A DNA stretch of 40,073 bases from JAFALX01 sp036378495 (GTDB taxonomy: Bacteria; Chloroflexota; Dormibacteria; Aeolococcales; Aeolococcaceae): assembly GCA_036378495.1 (NCBI GenBank), contig DASUWI010000078.1, positions 1-40,073 of the forward strand. The letters run 5' to 3'. Position numbers and translations under genes: made by a program. Positions within the stretch are counted from its first letter, which is position 1; the number at the start of each line of letters is the position of its first letter. Positions 8,512-17,586 of this stretch are shown here, piece by piece. The notes beneath the pieces are model-generated. The model saw only the letters and a program-made list of their open reading frames with translations. It was not told the DNA's origin and did not search any database.

Positions 8512-9236
8512 GCGACGGGCACCAGGCCGAAGAGACGCTTCCGCTCCGCGGTGATGTAGCCGAGCGCGGTCACCGTGTACACGCCGATCAACACGGGGAT
8601 CGCGGCGTCACCACCAGGCCATTCCACGCCGATGCCCTCGAGTGACCAGAACGTCCCGAAGCTCGTGAGCATGATGCCGACGATGAGCTGGAGCAGGCTC
8701 CGCGGGATGCGTGCCACGGCGCGGTGCACGGTGAACCCAAGCCCGCCAACGATGACCACGGCGCCCACGCCGCCCAGCGCGGCGAGCGGCAGCTGTCCCG
8801 CGTTGACGCCGAACGACACGACGATGAACGCGACCTCCAAGCCCTCGAGCAGCACGCCCTTGAACCCGAGCAGGAACGCCGTCCAGTCGATGCCCGGCTC
8901 GGTCCACCGCTCCTCGTCGCTGAACGCCTTGTTGTAGCCGGCAAGTCCGCGCAGCGCCACACGCCGCACACCCTTGGTGAGCCACTGCAAGCCGAACACC
9001 AGCAGCAGCCCGCCCACCACGAGTCGCAGCGGCCCGATCGGCAGCCGCGTCAACGCGGCACCGAGGGCGACGACGATGACGGCGAGCACGCCGAATCCGG
9101 CTGCAGCGCCGATCAACGTCGAGCGCCAGCCGCGGGTGGCGCCGACGCCCACGACGATGGTCACCATCTCGACGGCCTCCACGGCCGACGCCAGAAACGT
9201 GATGAGCAGGACGTAGACGGGCGAGCTGGACACCAT
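8508..9236 (-). CDS. Polytopic membrane protein, COG4280-like
   Basis: The protein has about 242 residues and six or seven hydrophobic segments (for example VYVLLITFLASAVEAVEMV, LIGAAAGFGVLAVIVVALGA, LRLVVGGLLLVFGLQWL). It carries two similar acidic membrane motifs, SAVEAVEMVTIV near residue 17 and LLEGLEVAFIVVSFG in the second half. This inverted pair of EAVE/EGLE motifs resembles COG4280 and, more distantly, the Ftr1/TMEM165 type of cation transporter; transport of a metal cation is only an inference. A GGGAGGG stretch precedes the ATG at 9236 by 1 nt, so the GTG at codon 2 is an alternative start. It is coupled through ATGA to the small membrane protein downstream. Confidence 0.75.
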   Translation of the reverse strand: MVSSSPVYVLLITFLASAVEAVEMVTIVVGVGATRGWRSTLIGAAAGFGVLAVIVVALGAALTRLPIGPLRLVVGGLLLVFGLQWLTKGVRRVALRGLAGYNKAFSDEERWTEPGIDWTAFLLGFKGVLLEGLEVAFIVVSFGVNAGQLPLAALGGVGAVVIVGGLGFTVHRAVARIPRSLLQLIVGIMLTSFGTFWSLEGIGVEWPGGDAAIPVLIGVYTVTALGYITAERKRLFGLVPVA

Positions 9237-9377
9237 GCCCTCCCAAGTTGAGAGGCTCAGCGTACGAGACCGCGGCCGCCCCCTGCGCTGGCGCACGCTG
9301 CTGCCGAACCGGTCCGATGCGGCAGACTCGGCGTGGTGGCGGCAACGGGGTTCGCGCGTGTCACGGAGGGACCTGCG

Positions 9378-10262
9378 ATGGAGCAGATGGCAACGATCGA
9401 GCGGTCGGTGGCGGCCAGCGGAACGTTCGCGCTCGGCGGCGCGGTGACCGTGCACCGCCTCGGATTCGGCGCCATGCGCATCACCGGCCCCGGCATCTGG
9501 GGACCCCCGCGCGACCACGACGAGTGCATCCGCGTGCTGCAGCGGGCGGTCGACCTCGGCGTGGATTTCATCGACACCGCGGACTCGTACGGTCCGTATG
9601 TCAGCGAGGAGCTCATCCGCGAGGCGCTGCACCCATACCCGGAGCAGCTTGTCGTCGCCACCAAGGCGGGATTCGTGCGCACGGGTCCCGACCAATGGCA
9701 TGTGCTTGGTGATCCCAACTACCTGCGGCAGGAGTGTGAGATGAGCCTGCGCCGGCTCGGAGTCGAGCGCATCGATCTCCTTCAGCTGCACCGCGTCGAC
9801 CGCCGCTTTCCGCTGGAGGACCAGGTGGGCGTGCTGCACGACCTGCAGCGCGAGGGCAAGATCCGCATGATCGGCCTGTCGGAGGTGACCGTCGAGCAGA
9901 TCGGTGAGGCGAGGCGTGTCGCCGAGATCGTCAGCGTGCAGAACCGCTACAACCTCATCCATCGCGAGGCAGAGCCGGTGCTCGAGCACTGCGAGCGGCA
10001 CCGGCTTGCGTTCATCCCCTGGTATCCGATCGCCACCGGGGAGCTGACACGGCCAGACAGCGTGATCGCCGCGCTGGCACGCACCGTCGGCGCCACCCCC
10101 GTGCAGGTGGCGCTGGCCTGGTTGCTGCAGCGTTCGCCCGTGATGCTGCCGATCCCGGGCACGTCCTCCGTGCGTCACCTCGACGAGGACGTTGCGGCGG
10201 CGACGCTCGGTCTCTCGCCGGATCAGATGCGCCAGCTGGATGCCATAGCCGGCAGCAACTGA
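9378..10262 (+). CDS. Aldo/keto reductase
   Basis: The 294-residue protein is an NADPH-dependent oxidoreductase of the aldo/keto reductase superfamily (a TIM barrel), cytoplasmic. It shows VHRLGFGAMRITG at the start, FIDTADSYG with catalytic Asp and Tyr, VVATKAGF with catalytic Lys, LLQLHRVD with the His, VSVQNRYNLIHR, and the C-terminal cofactor site LPIPGTSSVRHLDED. The start at 9378 is chosen because GGAGGG sits 7 nt upstream; an in-frame GTG at 9333 lacks this. It stands alone between divergent and convergent neighbours. It resembles the group sometimes annotated as pyridoxal reductase or general-stress reductase; the substrate is unknown. Confidence 0.92.
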   Translation: MEQMATIERSVAASGTFALGGAVTVHRLGFGAMRITGPGIWGPPRDHDECIRVLQRAVDLGVDFIDTADSYGPYVSEELIREALHPYPEQLVVATKAGFVRTGPDQWHVLGDPNYLRQECEMSLRRLGVERIDLLQLHRVDRRFPLEDQVGVLHDLQREGKIRMIGLSEVTVEQIGEARRVAEIVSVQNRYNLIHREAEPVLEHCERHRLAFIPWYPIATGELTRPDSVIAALARTVGATPVQVALAWLLQRSPVMLPIPGTSSVRHLDEDVAAATLGLSPDQMRQLDAIAGSN

Positions 10263-10279
10263 GCGCAGGGGCGGCGGCG

Positions 10280-11287
10280 TCAGGACGCGGAGCGCTCGAG
10301 CGCGGCGCGACTCCGGTTCGCGACGCTCGCCACGGCATCGGCGAGCGGGCCGTGGCTGAGGCGTCGCAGGGTTGACTCGTACGCCTGCAGCGCCACCTCG
10401 GCAAGGTGCAGCGAGCTCATGCTGTCGGACACCGTCCCCATCGCACGAACATCGTCGGCGCTCGGTGCGAGCAGCAGCACGGCGCTCCCGGCACGCCGTA
10501 CGGTCACCGCCTCGTGGCGGGTCAGGATGCGGCAGGAGGACCGAAACATTGCGTCGGCTGATGGACCCCGAGCGCCCGGCACCATCGTGTTGGGAGCGGT
10601 GATGATCACGAGATCCAGCCCGGACCCCGCGAGCAGGTCGGCGTTGGTGGTCGAGAACATGCCGCCATCGACGTACCGCGCGCCGCCGATATCCACCGGC
10701 GCGAAGTAGCCGGGCATCGCGCACGATGCCGCCACGGCGCGACCCACGGTGGTGTCGGGGACGTCCGCGTCGCGACCGAACACGACGCGGCGGCCGTCGT
10801 CGAGCCGCACCGCGCACACCCAGAGCGGGAGGCCTGGCCAGCGCTCGGGGTGCAGGGGGTGCAGCGCTCCTTCGACGACGTCGGTCGAGCGCCGGCCCAG
10901 CGGCATGACCGCCGCGACCACGGTTCCGAGCGTGCGCGGCAGCACATGCCACGGCCGCCGCGCCAGCGCGGCGAGCCGCGCGGGCGACGACGGGCGCCAT
11001 GGCACGGGCGGCCCCACCTCTTCGGGTTCCTCCCAGTCGGGGATGCTGGCGAACAGCTCTGCTCCCGCCGGCGAGCACTGGCCGGTGGCGATGCGGTCGA
11101 AGAGGTCGCGGGGCGCGATCCCGGCGCGCACCAGCGCGCCGTCCACGGCGCCGGCCGAGGTGCCGATCACCACGCGCGCGGCCCGCGCGTCGATGCCAAG
11201 CATGTCGTCGAGCGCGGCAAGCACGCCGGCGTTGAAGGCGCGCCCGGTCCCCCCGCCCGCTCCCAGCACGAGCCCGAAATCGAACAT
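10280..11287 (-). CDS. Patatin-like phospholipase
   Basis: The 335-residue protein is a predicted serine lipid acyl hydrolase of the patatin family using a Ser-Asp dyad. Motifs seen are LVLGAGGGTGRAFNAGVL near the N terminus (oxyanion-hole glycines), VVIGTSAGAVDG with the nucleophile Ser in GTSAG, and ARYVDGGMFSTTNADL with the catalytic Asp in DGG. No signal peptide is seen, so it is likely cytoplasmic or membrane-associated. The ATG at 11287 overlaps the stop of the histidine phosphatase gene by one base (TGATG), so the two are translationally coupled. The substrate is unknown; membrane phospholipid turnover is an inference. Confidence 0.9.
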   Translation of the reverse strand: MFDFGLVLGAGGGTGRAFNAGVLAALDDMLGIDARAARVVIGTSAGAVDGALVRAGIAPRDLFDRIATGQCSPAGAELFASIPDWEEPEEVGPPVPWRPSSPARLAALARRPWHVLPRTLGTVVAAVMPLGRRSTDVVEGALHPLHPERWPGLPLWVCAVRLDDGRRVVFGRDADVPDTTVGRAVAASCAMPGYFAPVDIGGARYVDGGMFSTTNADLLAGSGLDLVIITAPNTMVPGARGPSADAMFRSSCRILTRHEAVTVRRAGSAVLLLAPSADDVRAMGTVSDSMSSLHLAEVALQAYESTLRRLSHGPLADAVASVANRSRAALERSAS

Positions 11288-11862
11288 CAGGTCGCGCCGA
11301 CGAGGTTCCAGCGCAGCATCGCAGTCCAATCGTGCTCGTATCCGAGCTCGCCCGGCGTGCCGGTGCCGAGCGCAAAGCGCTGGCCTGACACCGCCGGCAT
11401 CTGCAGCCAGCGGGCCGTCACCACGCGCAGGAGATGCCCGTGCGAGACGAGCAACACGTCGCCGTCGATCTCCTCGACCAGCGCTATCACCCGGTCCGCA
11501 CGCTTCGCGACCGAGTCGAGCGTCTCGCCTCCGGGAACACCGTCACGCCACAGCACCCAACCCGGATACCGCTCGCGGATCTGCGGCGTGGTCAGCCCCT
11601 CGTACTCCCCGTAGTCCCACTCCATCAGATCGTCGAGCACCTGCGCGCGATCCCCGAAGCCGGCCAGCTCGCTGGTCTGCCACGCACGGGCGAGCGGACT
11701 GCTGTACACGGCGGCGAAGTGCCAGCCCGCCAGCACGGCCCGGAGCGCGCGCGCCCGTTCGCGACCGGCGTGGTCGAGCGGGATGTCGGTGCGACCTGTG
11801 TGCCGTCCGGCGCGACTCCACTCCGTCTCGCCGTGGCGGACGATGACGAGGCGCGACGCCAC
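11287..11862 (-). CDS. Histidine phosphatase (phosphoglycerate mutase-like)
   Basis: The 191-residue protein belongs to the histidine phosphatase superfamily. It has the phospho-acceptor motif RLVIVRHGETEWS at the N terminus, then YSSPLARAWQT, EWDYGEYEG and LLVSHGHLLR with the second catalytic His. Its size fits the cofactor-independent broad-specificity phosphatases (CobC/GpmB/PhoE type) rather than glycolytic mutases of about 250 residues. It starts with GTG at 11862, 56 bp from the divergent citrate synthase. Its stop overlaps the patatin start, so both probably form one operon. The substrate is not determinable from the sequence. Confidence 0.9.
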   Translation of the reverse strand: MASRLVIVRHGETEWSRAGRHTGRTDIPLDHAGRERARALRAVLAGWHFAAVYSSPLARAWQTSELAGFGDRAQVLDDLMEWDYGEYEGLTTPQIRERYPGWVLWRDGVPGGETLDSVAKRADRVIALVEEIDGDVLLVSHGHLLRVVTARWLQMPAVSGQRFALGTGTPGELGYEHDWTAMLRWNLVGAT

Positions 11863-11918
11863 GCCGCGAAGTCTACTGGTCGCGCCGTTGGGCCGCCCGC
11901 GGGTGGGACACTGCGAGC

Positions 11919-13202
11919 ATGCCCGACACTCTGACCGTCACCGACAACCGGACGGGCACGACCGCCGACGTGCCCATCGAGAACGGCGCGGTGCGCGCCA
12001 CAGCGTTCGAGCAGTTCAAGGATCCCGAGAGCGGGCACGGCCTCGCGGTCTACGACCCTGCATTCATGAACACGGCCGCCTGCAAGAGCACCATCACGTA
12101 CATCGACGGCGACCGCGGCATCCTCCTCTACCGCGGCTACCCCATCGAGCAGCTGGCCGAGCACAGCACGTATCTGGAGACGGCCTATCTGCTGGTGCAC
12201 GGCGAGCTCCCCACCAAACGCCAGGCGGAGAAATGGCACTACGAGATCACACACCACACGTTGATCCACGAGAACGTCAAGAAGTTCATCGACGGGTTCC
12301 ATCACGACGCACATCCCATGGGCATCATGGTGTCGACGGTCGGCGCGCTCTCGACCTTCTATCCGAACGCGACCCACGTGTATGACGAGGAGCAGCGCCG
12401 CATCCCGATCTACCGGCTCATCGCCAAGATGCCCACACTCGCCGCGTTCGCATACCGGCACCGGCTCGGCCTGCCGTACAACTATCCAGACAACGACCTG
12501 TCGTTCGCGGGCAACTTCCTGAGCATGATGTTCAAGATGGTGGAGCTGAAGTACATCCCGGCGCCGGAGGTGGAGCATGCGCTGGATGTGCTGTTCATCC
12601 TGCACGCGGACCACGAGCAGAACTGCTCCACCAACGCGATGCGGTCGGTGGGCTCGTCGCACCCCGATCCGTACTCGTGCACCGCGGCAGCGGTCGCCGC
12701 GCTGTACGGCCCGCTGCACGGCGGAGCCAACGAGGCGGTGGTGCGCATGATCGAGCGCATCGGGTCGCTCGACCGCGTGCCCGAGTTCATCACCGGTGTG
12801 AAGCAGGGCAAGGAGCGGCTCATGGGCTTCGGCCACCGCGTGTACAAGAACTACGACCCGCGCGCCAAGGTGATCAAGAAGATGGCGGACCAGGTGCTCG
12901 GGGTCACGGGTACGTCGCCGGAGCTCGAGATCGCGCGTGAGCTGGAGAGGATCGCGCTCGAGGACGAGTACTTCGTCACACGCCGCCTCTATCCCAACGT
13001 CGACTTCTACAGCGGCTTCATCTACCGAGCGCTGGGTATCCCGGTCGACATGTTCCCCGTGCTGTTCGCGATCCCGCGCGTGTCGGGATGGCTGTCACAG
13101 TGGGAGGAGTCGCTTCTCGACAAGGAACAGAAGATCGCGCGGCCACGGCAGATCTACCTGGGCTGCCCGGCGCGCGAGTACGTGCCGCTCGAGCAGCGGT
13201 AA
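11919..13202 (+). CDS. gltA: Citrate synthase
   Basis: The 427-residue protein condenses oxaloacetate with acetyl-CoA at the entry of the TCA cycle. Conserved blocks are ITYIDGDRGILLYRGYPIEQL, FILHADHEQNCSTNAMRSVG with a catalytic His, ALYGPLHGGANEAVV with the second His, MGFGHRVYKNYDPRA, and YPNVDFYSGFIY with the catalytic Asp. The length and N-terminal region match the hexameric type I enzyme (GltA). The ATG start lacks a strong SD. The gene ends 4 bp before the convergent MmpL gene, leaving no space for an intergenic terminator. Confidence 0.97.
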   Translation: MPDTLTVTDNRTGTTADVPIENGAVRATAFEQFKDPESGHGLAVYDPAFMNTAACKSTITYIDGDRGILLYRGYPIEQLAEHSTYLETAYLLVHGELPTKRQAEKWHYEITHHTLIHENVKKFIDGFHHDAHPMGIMVSTVGALSTFYPNATHVYDEEQRRIPIYRLIAKMPTLAAFAYRHRLGLPYNYPDNDLSFAGNFLSMMFKMVELKYIPAPEVEHALDVLFILHADHEQNCSTNAMRSVGSSHPDPYSCTAAAVAALYGPLHGGANEAVVRMIERIGSLDRVPEFITGVKQGKERLMGFGHRVYKNYDPRAKVIKKMADQVLGVTGTSPELEIARELERIALEDEYFVTRRLYPNVDFYSGFIYRALGIPVDMFPVLFAIPRVSGWLSQWEESLLDKEQKIARPRQIYLGCPAREYVPLEQR

Positions 13203-13206
13203 GCCC

Positions 13207-15534
13207 TCAGACCTCCTGCGGCTGCACCGGAAGACGGCGTTCGGGCCGCGGGTGTGATGGTGTGGTGCGCATCAGCGCAGCCGGCACGCGCGGCAGCCAC
13301 CAGTTCCAGCGCCCGAACAGCGACACCAGCGCCGGCACGAGCAGCATGCGAATCACGGTGGCATCAAGAAGGATGCCCGCCGCGAGAGCGGTGGCGAACG
13401 TCTTGAGCACCGTGTCCGGCGCAGAACCAAGGATCAGAAACGCGAGGAAGAGGATGAGCGCCGCCGAGGTGACGAGCCGGCCGGTGCGCCCCAGAGCGCG
13501 CACCACCGCGAGGTCGGTGTTGCCGGTGAGGTCGTACTCCTCGCGAATGCGCGACAGGATGAACACCTCGTAATCCATGGAGAGGCCGAAGAGGAACGCG
13601 AACACGAAGATCGGGATCCACTCCGCCACCGCGCCCGTCGCGTTGATCCCGAACAGCTGGCTGGACCCATGGCCCTCCTGCCAGACGAACACCATGATCC
13701 CGTACGCGGCCAGCACCGACGCCACGTTGAGCAGCACCGCCTTCAGGGACAGCAGCAGCGAACGGAACGCGCGCGCCAGCAGCACGAACGTGATGACGAG
13801 GACGAGCCCGAGCATCAGCGGAAAGCTGCCGTACACCGCGTCGACGAAGTCGGAGCTGCCCGCCGGCGAGCCGCCCAGAGCAGCGGTGGCCCCGGCGCCG
13901 CCGGCCGCCTCGTGGACCACCGACCGCAGATCGTGGATCTGCGTGCGCCCCTGCGAGCTGTCCGGGTTGAGGTTGCTGAGTGCGATGACCAGCGACGCGG
14001 GCACACCGGGCGGCGCCGACCACCCTGGCCCCTGCGGGGCGAGCGCAGTGGCCATGCCGGGCAGCGCGGCGGCGGCGTGGACGACGCTCGCCACCGAGGC
14101 GCCGCCGGGTGCCCGGTGCCCGTCGCCGCTGACGAGGATCCAGTTCGGCTCGAACCCGGCCGTGCCCAGTCCCGACGTCTCGAGCATGCGCAGGCCGTCG
14201 TGCGCAGGGCCGCTCGAGGCCAGCGAATCGGGAACCGGTGTGCCCAGGGTCAGCCGGGTGGCGGGCACGATCAGCACGCCGACGATCGCGAGGGCCGCGG
14301 CCGCCGCGATCCAGCGGCGCCGCACCACCAGCCGGCCCCAGGCCGCCCAGCCCCTGCTCACGTGCGCCTCCTTGCGGATGTCCGGGTAGGTGGCGAGGCG
14401 CCGGAGGAAGCGCGGGATGAACAACGCCGGGTACACGGCCGACATCGGGTAGCGCCACGGCCAGCGGACGGCGGGGTTGCCGACGGAATGAAGGATCACC
14501 GGCAGCAGGGTGATGGCGACTGCCACGCTCACCACGGGAATGAGCAGGCCGGCGAACCCGATGCTGCGCAGGAAGGGCACCGGCAGCACCACCAGCGCGA
14601 GCAGGCCGATGCCCACAGTCGTCCCGCTGAAGAGCACCGCCCGTCCGGCGTGCTCCATCGCGGTGTGGATGGCCTCGTCGTTGTCCAGGCCGCGGGCGCG
14701 CTCCTCGCGCCAGCGGGTGACGACGAGCAGCGAGTAGTCGATGGCGACGCCGAGGCCGATCAGCCCGACGAGGAACTGCACGATGAAGGAGACGTCGATG
14801 ACGGCGGTCAGCCCGAGGATGAGGAGGAACGACGTCATGATCGAGACGATGGCGACGACGAGGGGAACGAACGCGATGAAGCTGGCAAAGACGAAGGCGA
14901 GGATCGCAAGTGCGCCGGCGCCGGCGACGAGCGTCTCCACCAGGAGGCTCGGTCCCTGGTCGCTCGTCGGGTTGCTCGTGAGCTCGTCAATGCCGGTGAG
15001 CCGCGCGGTCCCGCCGGCAATCGATGCGTTGTTCACCAGGGGCCGGAGGTCCTTCTCCTGCTGGGGCACGTCGAAGGCCGAGCTCGATCCTGCCGGATTG
15101 GGCACCGTCACCACCGCGTACGTCGTGCGTCCGTCGGCGCTGACCAGGCTGCGATCGCAGCGCCCGGCCGCGCACGTCGACGCATAGCTGACCACCTTCA
15201 CCGTCGGCTGCCCGGTGCGCGACGCATCGGTCTGCAGAATCTGCGCGTCGAACGCCTGCAGCTGCTGCATGACGCCCGCGGTGTCGACCGTGGTGCCGGG
15301 CGGCAGCTGCACCACCGCCACAACGGGGTCGACCACGCTGCCGATGCCGAAGAGTGCTGCGATCTTGCCGCTCGTCTCCGGCCCCTCCTTTCCGGGCACG
15401 GAGAACTCGGTCGTCAGGCGGCTGATCGTTGTCGAGACCGTTGCAACACCGACGAAGGTCACCACGAGCCAGAACGCCGCCACCGCGTATCTGTGTGCGA
15501 TGACAAAGCGCGAGACGCGGCCCAGAAACGTCAC
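13207..15534 (-). CDS. MmpL/RND-family transporter
   Basis: The 775-residue protein has two repeats, each made of one helix, a large extracytoplasmic domain and a helix bundle, as in MmpL proteins. The N-terminal helix is YAVAAFWLVVTFVGVATVS. The proton-relay motifs are present in both halves: GVAIDYSLLVVTRWREE and GLSMDYEVFILSRIREE, each with the conserved Asp-Tyr pair. The first periplasmic domain contains Cys residues (STCAAGRC). It likely exports lipids or hydrophobic compounds using the proton gradient; the substrate is unknown. It starts at GTG 15534, 64 bp downstream of mscS, and may be the last gene of that leftward operon. Confidence 0.93.
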   Translation of the reverse strand: MTFLGRVSRFVIAHRYAVAAFWLVVTFVGVATVSTTISRLTTEFSVPGKEGPETSGKIAALFGIGSVVDPVVAVVQLPPGTTVDTAGVMQQLQAFDAQILQTDASRTGQPTVKVVSYASTCAAGRCDRSLVSADGRTTYAVVTVPNPAGSSSAFDVPQQEKDLRPLVNNASIAGGTARLTGIDELTSNPTSDQGPSLLVETLVAGAGALAILAFVFASFIAFVPLVVAIVSIMTSFLLILGLTAVIDVSFIVQFLVGLIGLGVAIDYSLLVVTRWREERARGLDNDEAIHTAMEHAGRAVLFSGTTVGIGLLALVVLPVPFLRSIGFAGLLIPVVSVAVAITLLPVILHSVGNPAVRWPWRYPMSAVYPALFIPRFLRRLATYPDIRKEAHVSRGWAAWGRLVVRRRWIAAAAALAIVGVLIVPATRLTLGTPVPDSLASSGPAHDGLRMLETSGLGTAGFEPNWILVSGDGHRAPGGASVASVVHAAAALPGMATALAPQGPGWSAPPGVPASLVIALSNLNPDSSQGRTQIHDLRSVVHEAAGGAGATAALGGSPAGSSDFVDAVYGSFPLMLGLVLVITFVLLARAFRSLLLSLKAVLLNVASVLAAYGIMVFVWQEGHGSSQLFGINATGAVAEWIPIFVFAFLFGLSMDYEVFILSRIREEYDLTGNTDLAVVRALGRTGRLVTSAALILFLAFLILGSAPDTVLKTFATALAAGILLDATVIRMLLVPALVSLFGRWNWWLPRVPAALMRTTPSHPRPERRLPVQPQEV

Positions 15535-15598
15535 GTCACTCTGCGAGACTCGAGCATGTCATTGCGTAGGACACGCGACGTTCGAGGGACGTGACACG

Positions 15599-16438
15599 CT
15601 ACGAGCTCGACGCCGCGCTGTGCACGGCCCCCCACACGCGGCGCACCACGTCCGCTGCGACGGCATCGGGATTGTGTGACGCCTGATCCATCCAGTACGT
15701 GCAGCGGACGAGCAGAAACTCGCCGTCGAGCTGCGGTGAAACCGCCGGCGCCGGGCGGCTGGCGAGGTCCGGCGCCTTCTGGAGCGCGGTGCGCGCGGCG
15801 CGCAACACGCTTTCGAGGTCGGCGTCCTCGCCGATGCGCACGCTCACCGCGAACCGGCGCAGCTGAAACGTGCTGGCGTTGAGGACGGGGTTGGTGAACG
15901 CGGTGAGGTTGGGCACGACCGCCAGCCGCCCGTCCGCCGTCTTGAGGGTCGTCGTTCGCAGTGTGATCGTCTGCACAACTCCGGACTGCTCGGACACCGT
16001 GATGTTGTCGCCCAGCCGGAAGGGTCGCTCCAGCAGCAGCCAGATCCCGGCGAGGATGTTGCGCAGGATGTCCTGGAACGCGAGTCCGATGGCGACCGTG
16101 GAGACACCGGCAGCGGTGAGCAGCACGGCGATGTTGACGCCGGCGACCACCACGGCGGTGAGCACGGCTGCGAGGTAGATCACCGCCGTCATCACGTTGT
16201 GCAGCAGGGTCCGCACCTGGCGGTCGGCCTTCCCGCGCACCAGCGCGGCGTCGGCGGCACGCCGGAGCAGGCGGCCGACGAGGTAAACCAGCAGGAAGCT
16301 GCCGATCGCGCCGATCGCGTGCGACGTCACCGGCCCTGCGAACCCGGTGGGATCGTGGGCGCTGATGGCCCGGCAGAGGTCGTAGAAGATGAAGTCGGGC
16401 TGGCAGGTGACGAGCGCCACCCCGGCGCCCGCGGTCAC
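15599..16438 (-). CDS. Mechanosensitive channel, MscS family
   Basis: The 279-residue protein is a small-conductance mechanosensitive channel that releases solutes on hypo-osmotic shock. It has an N-terminal helix (AIGAIGSFLLVYLVGRLL), a second (NVMTAVIYLAAVLTAVVVAGV), then the pore helix and beta domain: AAGVSTVAIGLAFQDILRNILAGIWLLLERPF, LGDNITV, GVVQTITLRTTTLKTADGR and VVPNLTAFTNPVLN. These match the TM3/beta-domain signature of MscS. The GTG start at 16438 overlaps the L25 stop as GTGA, so the two are coupled. A somewhat later start is possible because the first six residues are not conserved. Confidence 0.92.
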   Translation of the reverse strand: MTAGAGVALVTCQPDFIFYDLCRAISAHDPTGFAGPVTSHAIGAIGSFLLVYLVGRLLRRAADAALVRGKADRQVRTLLHNVMTAVIYLAAVLTAVVVAGVNIAVLLTAAGVSTVAIGLAFQDILRNILAGIWLLLERPFRLGDNITVSEQSGVVQTITLRTTTLKTADGRLAVVPNLTAFTNPVLNASTFQLRRFAVSVRIGEDADLESVLRAARTALQKAPDLASRPAPAVSPQLDGEFLLVRCTYWMDQASHNPDAVAADVVRRVWGAVHSAASSS

Positions 16439-17106
16439 TCCCCCTCGGCGCTGGCCTCGGGCTCGCCTTCTGCCACGGCGCCCTCCTCGGCCTCACCCTC
16501 CGGAGCCTCGGCCTCCTCCTCCTCGATCGCGACCCGCACCGGCGCCACCTTGAGCACGAGCTCGTCGGCGTTCACGCCCGGGGCCAGGGCCACGCCCTGC
16601 GGCAGCTCGAGGTCGCTGATGTGGATGCCGTCGTCCACGGCCAGCAGCCCGGAGATGTCGGCCGTCAGCTGCGCCGGGATGTCGCCGGGCAGGCACTCCA
16701 CCTTGATCGTGGTGAGGATCTGCTGCAGCACCCCCACCTTCTCCACCGCCACGGCAGGCGACTCGCCCGTGGGCACGACCGGCACATCGACCGTCAGCTT
16801 CTCACGCAGGTTCACGGCGAAAAGGTCGACGTGAACCAGGCCGGCCGAGCGCGGATCCACCTGGAGCTCGCGGATCAGCACCTTGCGCGGGCGTCCCCCG
16901 TCCAGGGTGAGATCCACAAGGTGGGAGCGACCCGCGCTTCGCCAGACGCGCTCCAGCGTGCGCGCATCGACCTCCAGCGTCTGCGGCTCGACGTTGTGCC
17001 CGTAGAGCACGCCGGGGACGAGCCCGCGCCGGCGCAGCGCATGAGCATGCCGGTGCAGCTCCGTCCGCGGTTTGGCGCTGAGCGTGAGCGCCGTCGGTGC
17101 AGCCAT
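16435..17106 (-). CDS. rplY: 50S ribosomal protein L25 (CTC form)
   Basis: The 223-residue protein binds 5S rRNA. The N-terminal L25 domain runs from LTLSAKPRTELHRHAHALRR through LVPGVLYGHN and VLIRELQVDPRSAGLVHVDL. The C-terminal TL5/CTC domain follows, with IKVECLPGDIPAQLTADISGL and ELPQGVALAPGV. The tail is very acidic (repeated Glu/Ala from about residue 190 on), common in the longer CTC form. It is followed by mscS with a 4-bp overlap and preceded at 29 bp by the B12-binding gene. The usual pth neighbour is not present here. Confidence 0.95.
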   Translation of the reverse strand: MAAPTALTLSAKPRTELHRHAHALRRRGLVPGVLYGHNVEPQTLEVDARTLERVWRSAGRSHLVDLTLDGGRPRKVLIRELQVDPRSAGLVHVDLFAVNLREKLTVDVPVVPTGESPAVAVEKVGVLQQILTTIKVECLPGDIPAQLTADISGLLAVDDGIHISDLELPQGVALAPGVNADELVLKVAPVRVAIEEEEAEAPEGEAEEGAVAEGEPEASAEGE

Positions 17107-17135
17107 GGTCGCGGGCTACTTTACCGGCAAGCGCC

Positions 17136-17561
17136 TCAGGTGCCCACCTTCTGCCCGAAACGGTCCTTGACGTAGCGGACGATCTCGTCGAGTGACGTCC
17201 CCGGCGTGAAGACCCGGTCGACGCCCATCTCGGACAGCGCCGCGACGTCGCTCTCGGGGATGATCCCGCCGCCGAAGACGACAATGTCGGCGGCGTCGCG
17301 CTCGCGCAGCAGGCGCAGGATCTCGGGGAACAGGGTCATGTGGGCGCCGCTGAGCAGGCTGACGCCGATGCCGTCGACGTCCTCCTGGATCGCGGACTCC
17401 ACCACCATCTCCGGCGTCTGGTGCAGCCCCGTGTAGATCACCTCGATCCCGGCGTCGCGCAGCGCACGCGAGATGACCTTGATGCCGCGGTCGTGGCCGT
17501 CGAGCCCGACCTTGGCGGTGAGGATCCGGATCCTCCGCCCGGTGGGCGCCGTGGTCGCCAT
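17136..17561 (-). CDS. B12-binding domain protein (methylmalonyl-CoA mutase C-terminal type)
   Basis: The 141-residue single-domain protein binds cobalamin. It carries KVGLDGHDRGIKVI, whose DGHDRG is the DxHxxG motif providing the lower axial His to cobalt, then GLHQTPEMVVESAIQEDVDGIGVSLLSG with the Ser loop and VVFGGGIIPESD with the GG loop. This is the form of the small, separately encoded B12 subunit of methylmalonyl-CoA or related acyl-CoA mutases. The large catalytic subunit is not in the window, so the partner must be elsewhere. It starts with ATG at 17561, 25 bp after the upstream gene, and is likely co-transcribed with rplY. Confidence 0.92.
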   Translation of the reverse strand: MATTAPTGRRIRILTAKVGLDGHDRGIKVISRALRDAGIEVIYTGLHQTPEMVVESAIQEDVDGIGVSLLSGAHMTLFPEILRLLRERDAADIVVFGGGIIPESDVAALSEMGVDRVFTPGTSLDEIVRYVKDRFGQKVGT

Positions 17562-17586
17562 CGCCCTGATGGTAGCGAGCCGCGGG

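Noticed and set aside
8508..11375. Leftward 955-codon open frame
   Set aside because: Its last 242 codons are the COG4280-like protein, but the upstream part runs antisense to the aldo/keto reductase and out of frame with the patatin gene. The gene starts at 9236.
13669..15594. Rightward open frame of 641 codons opposite the MmpL gene
   Set aside because: It is a GC-rich mirror of a clear transporter gene; the product is low-complexity His/Arg/Asp-rich with no motif.
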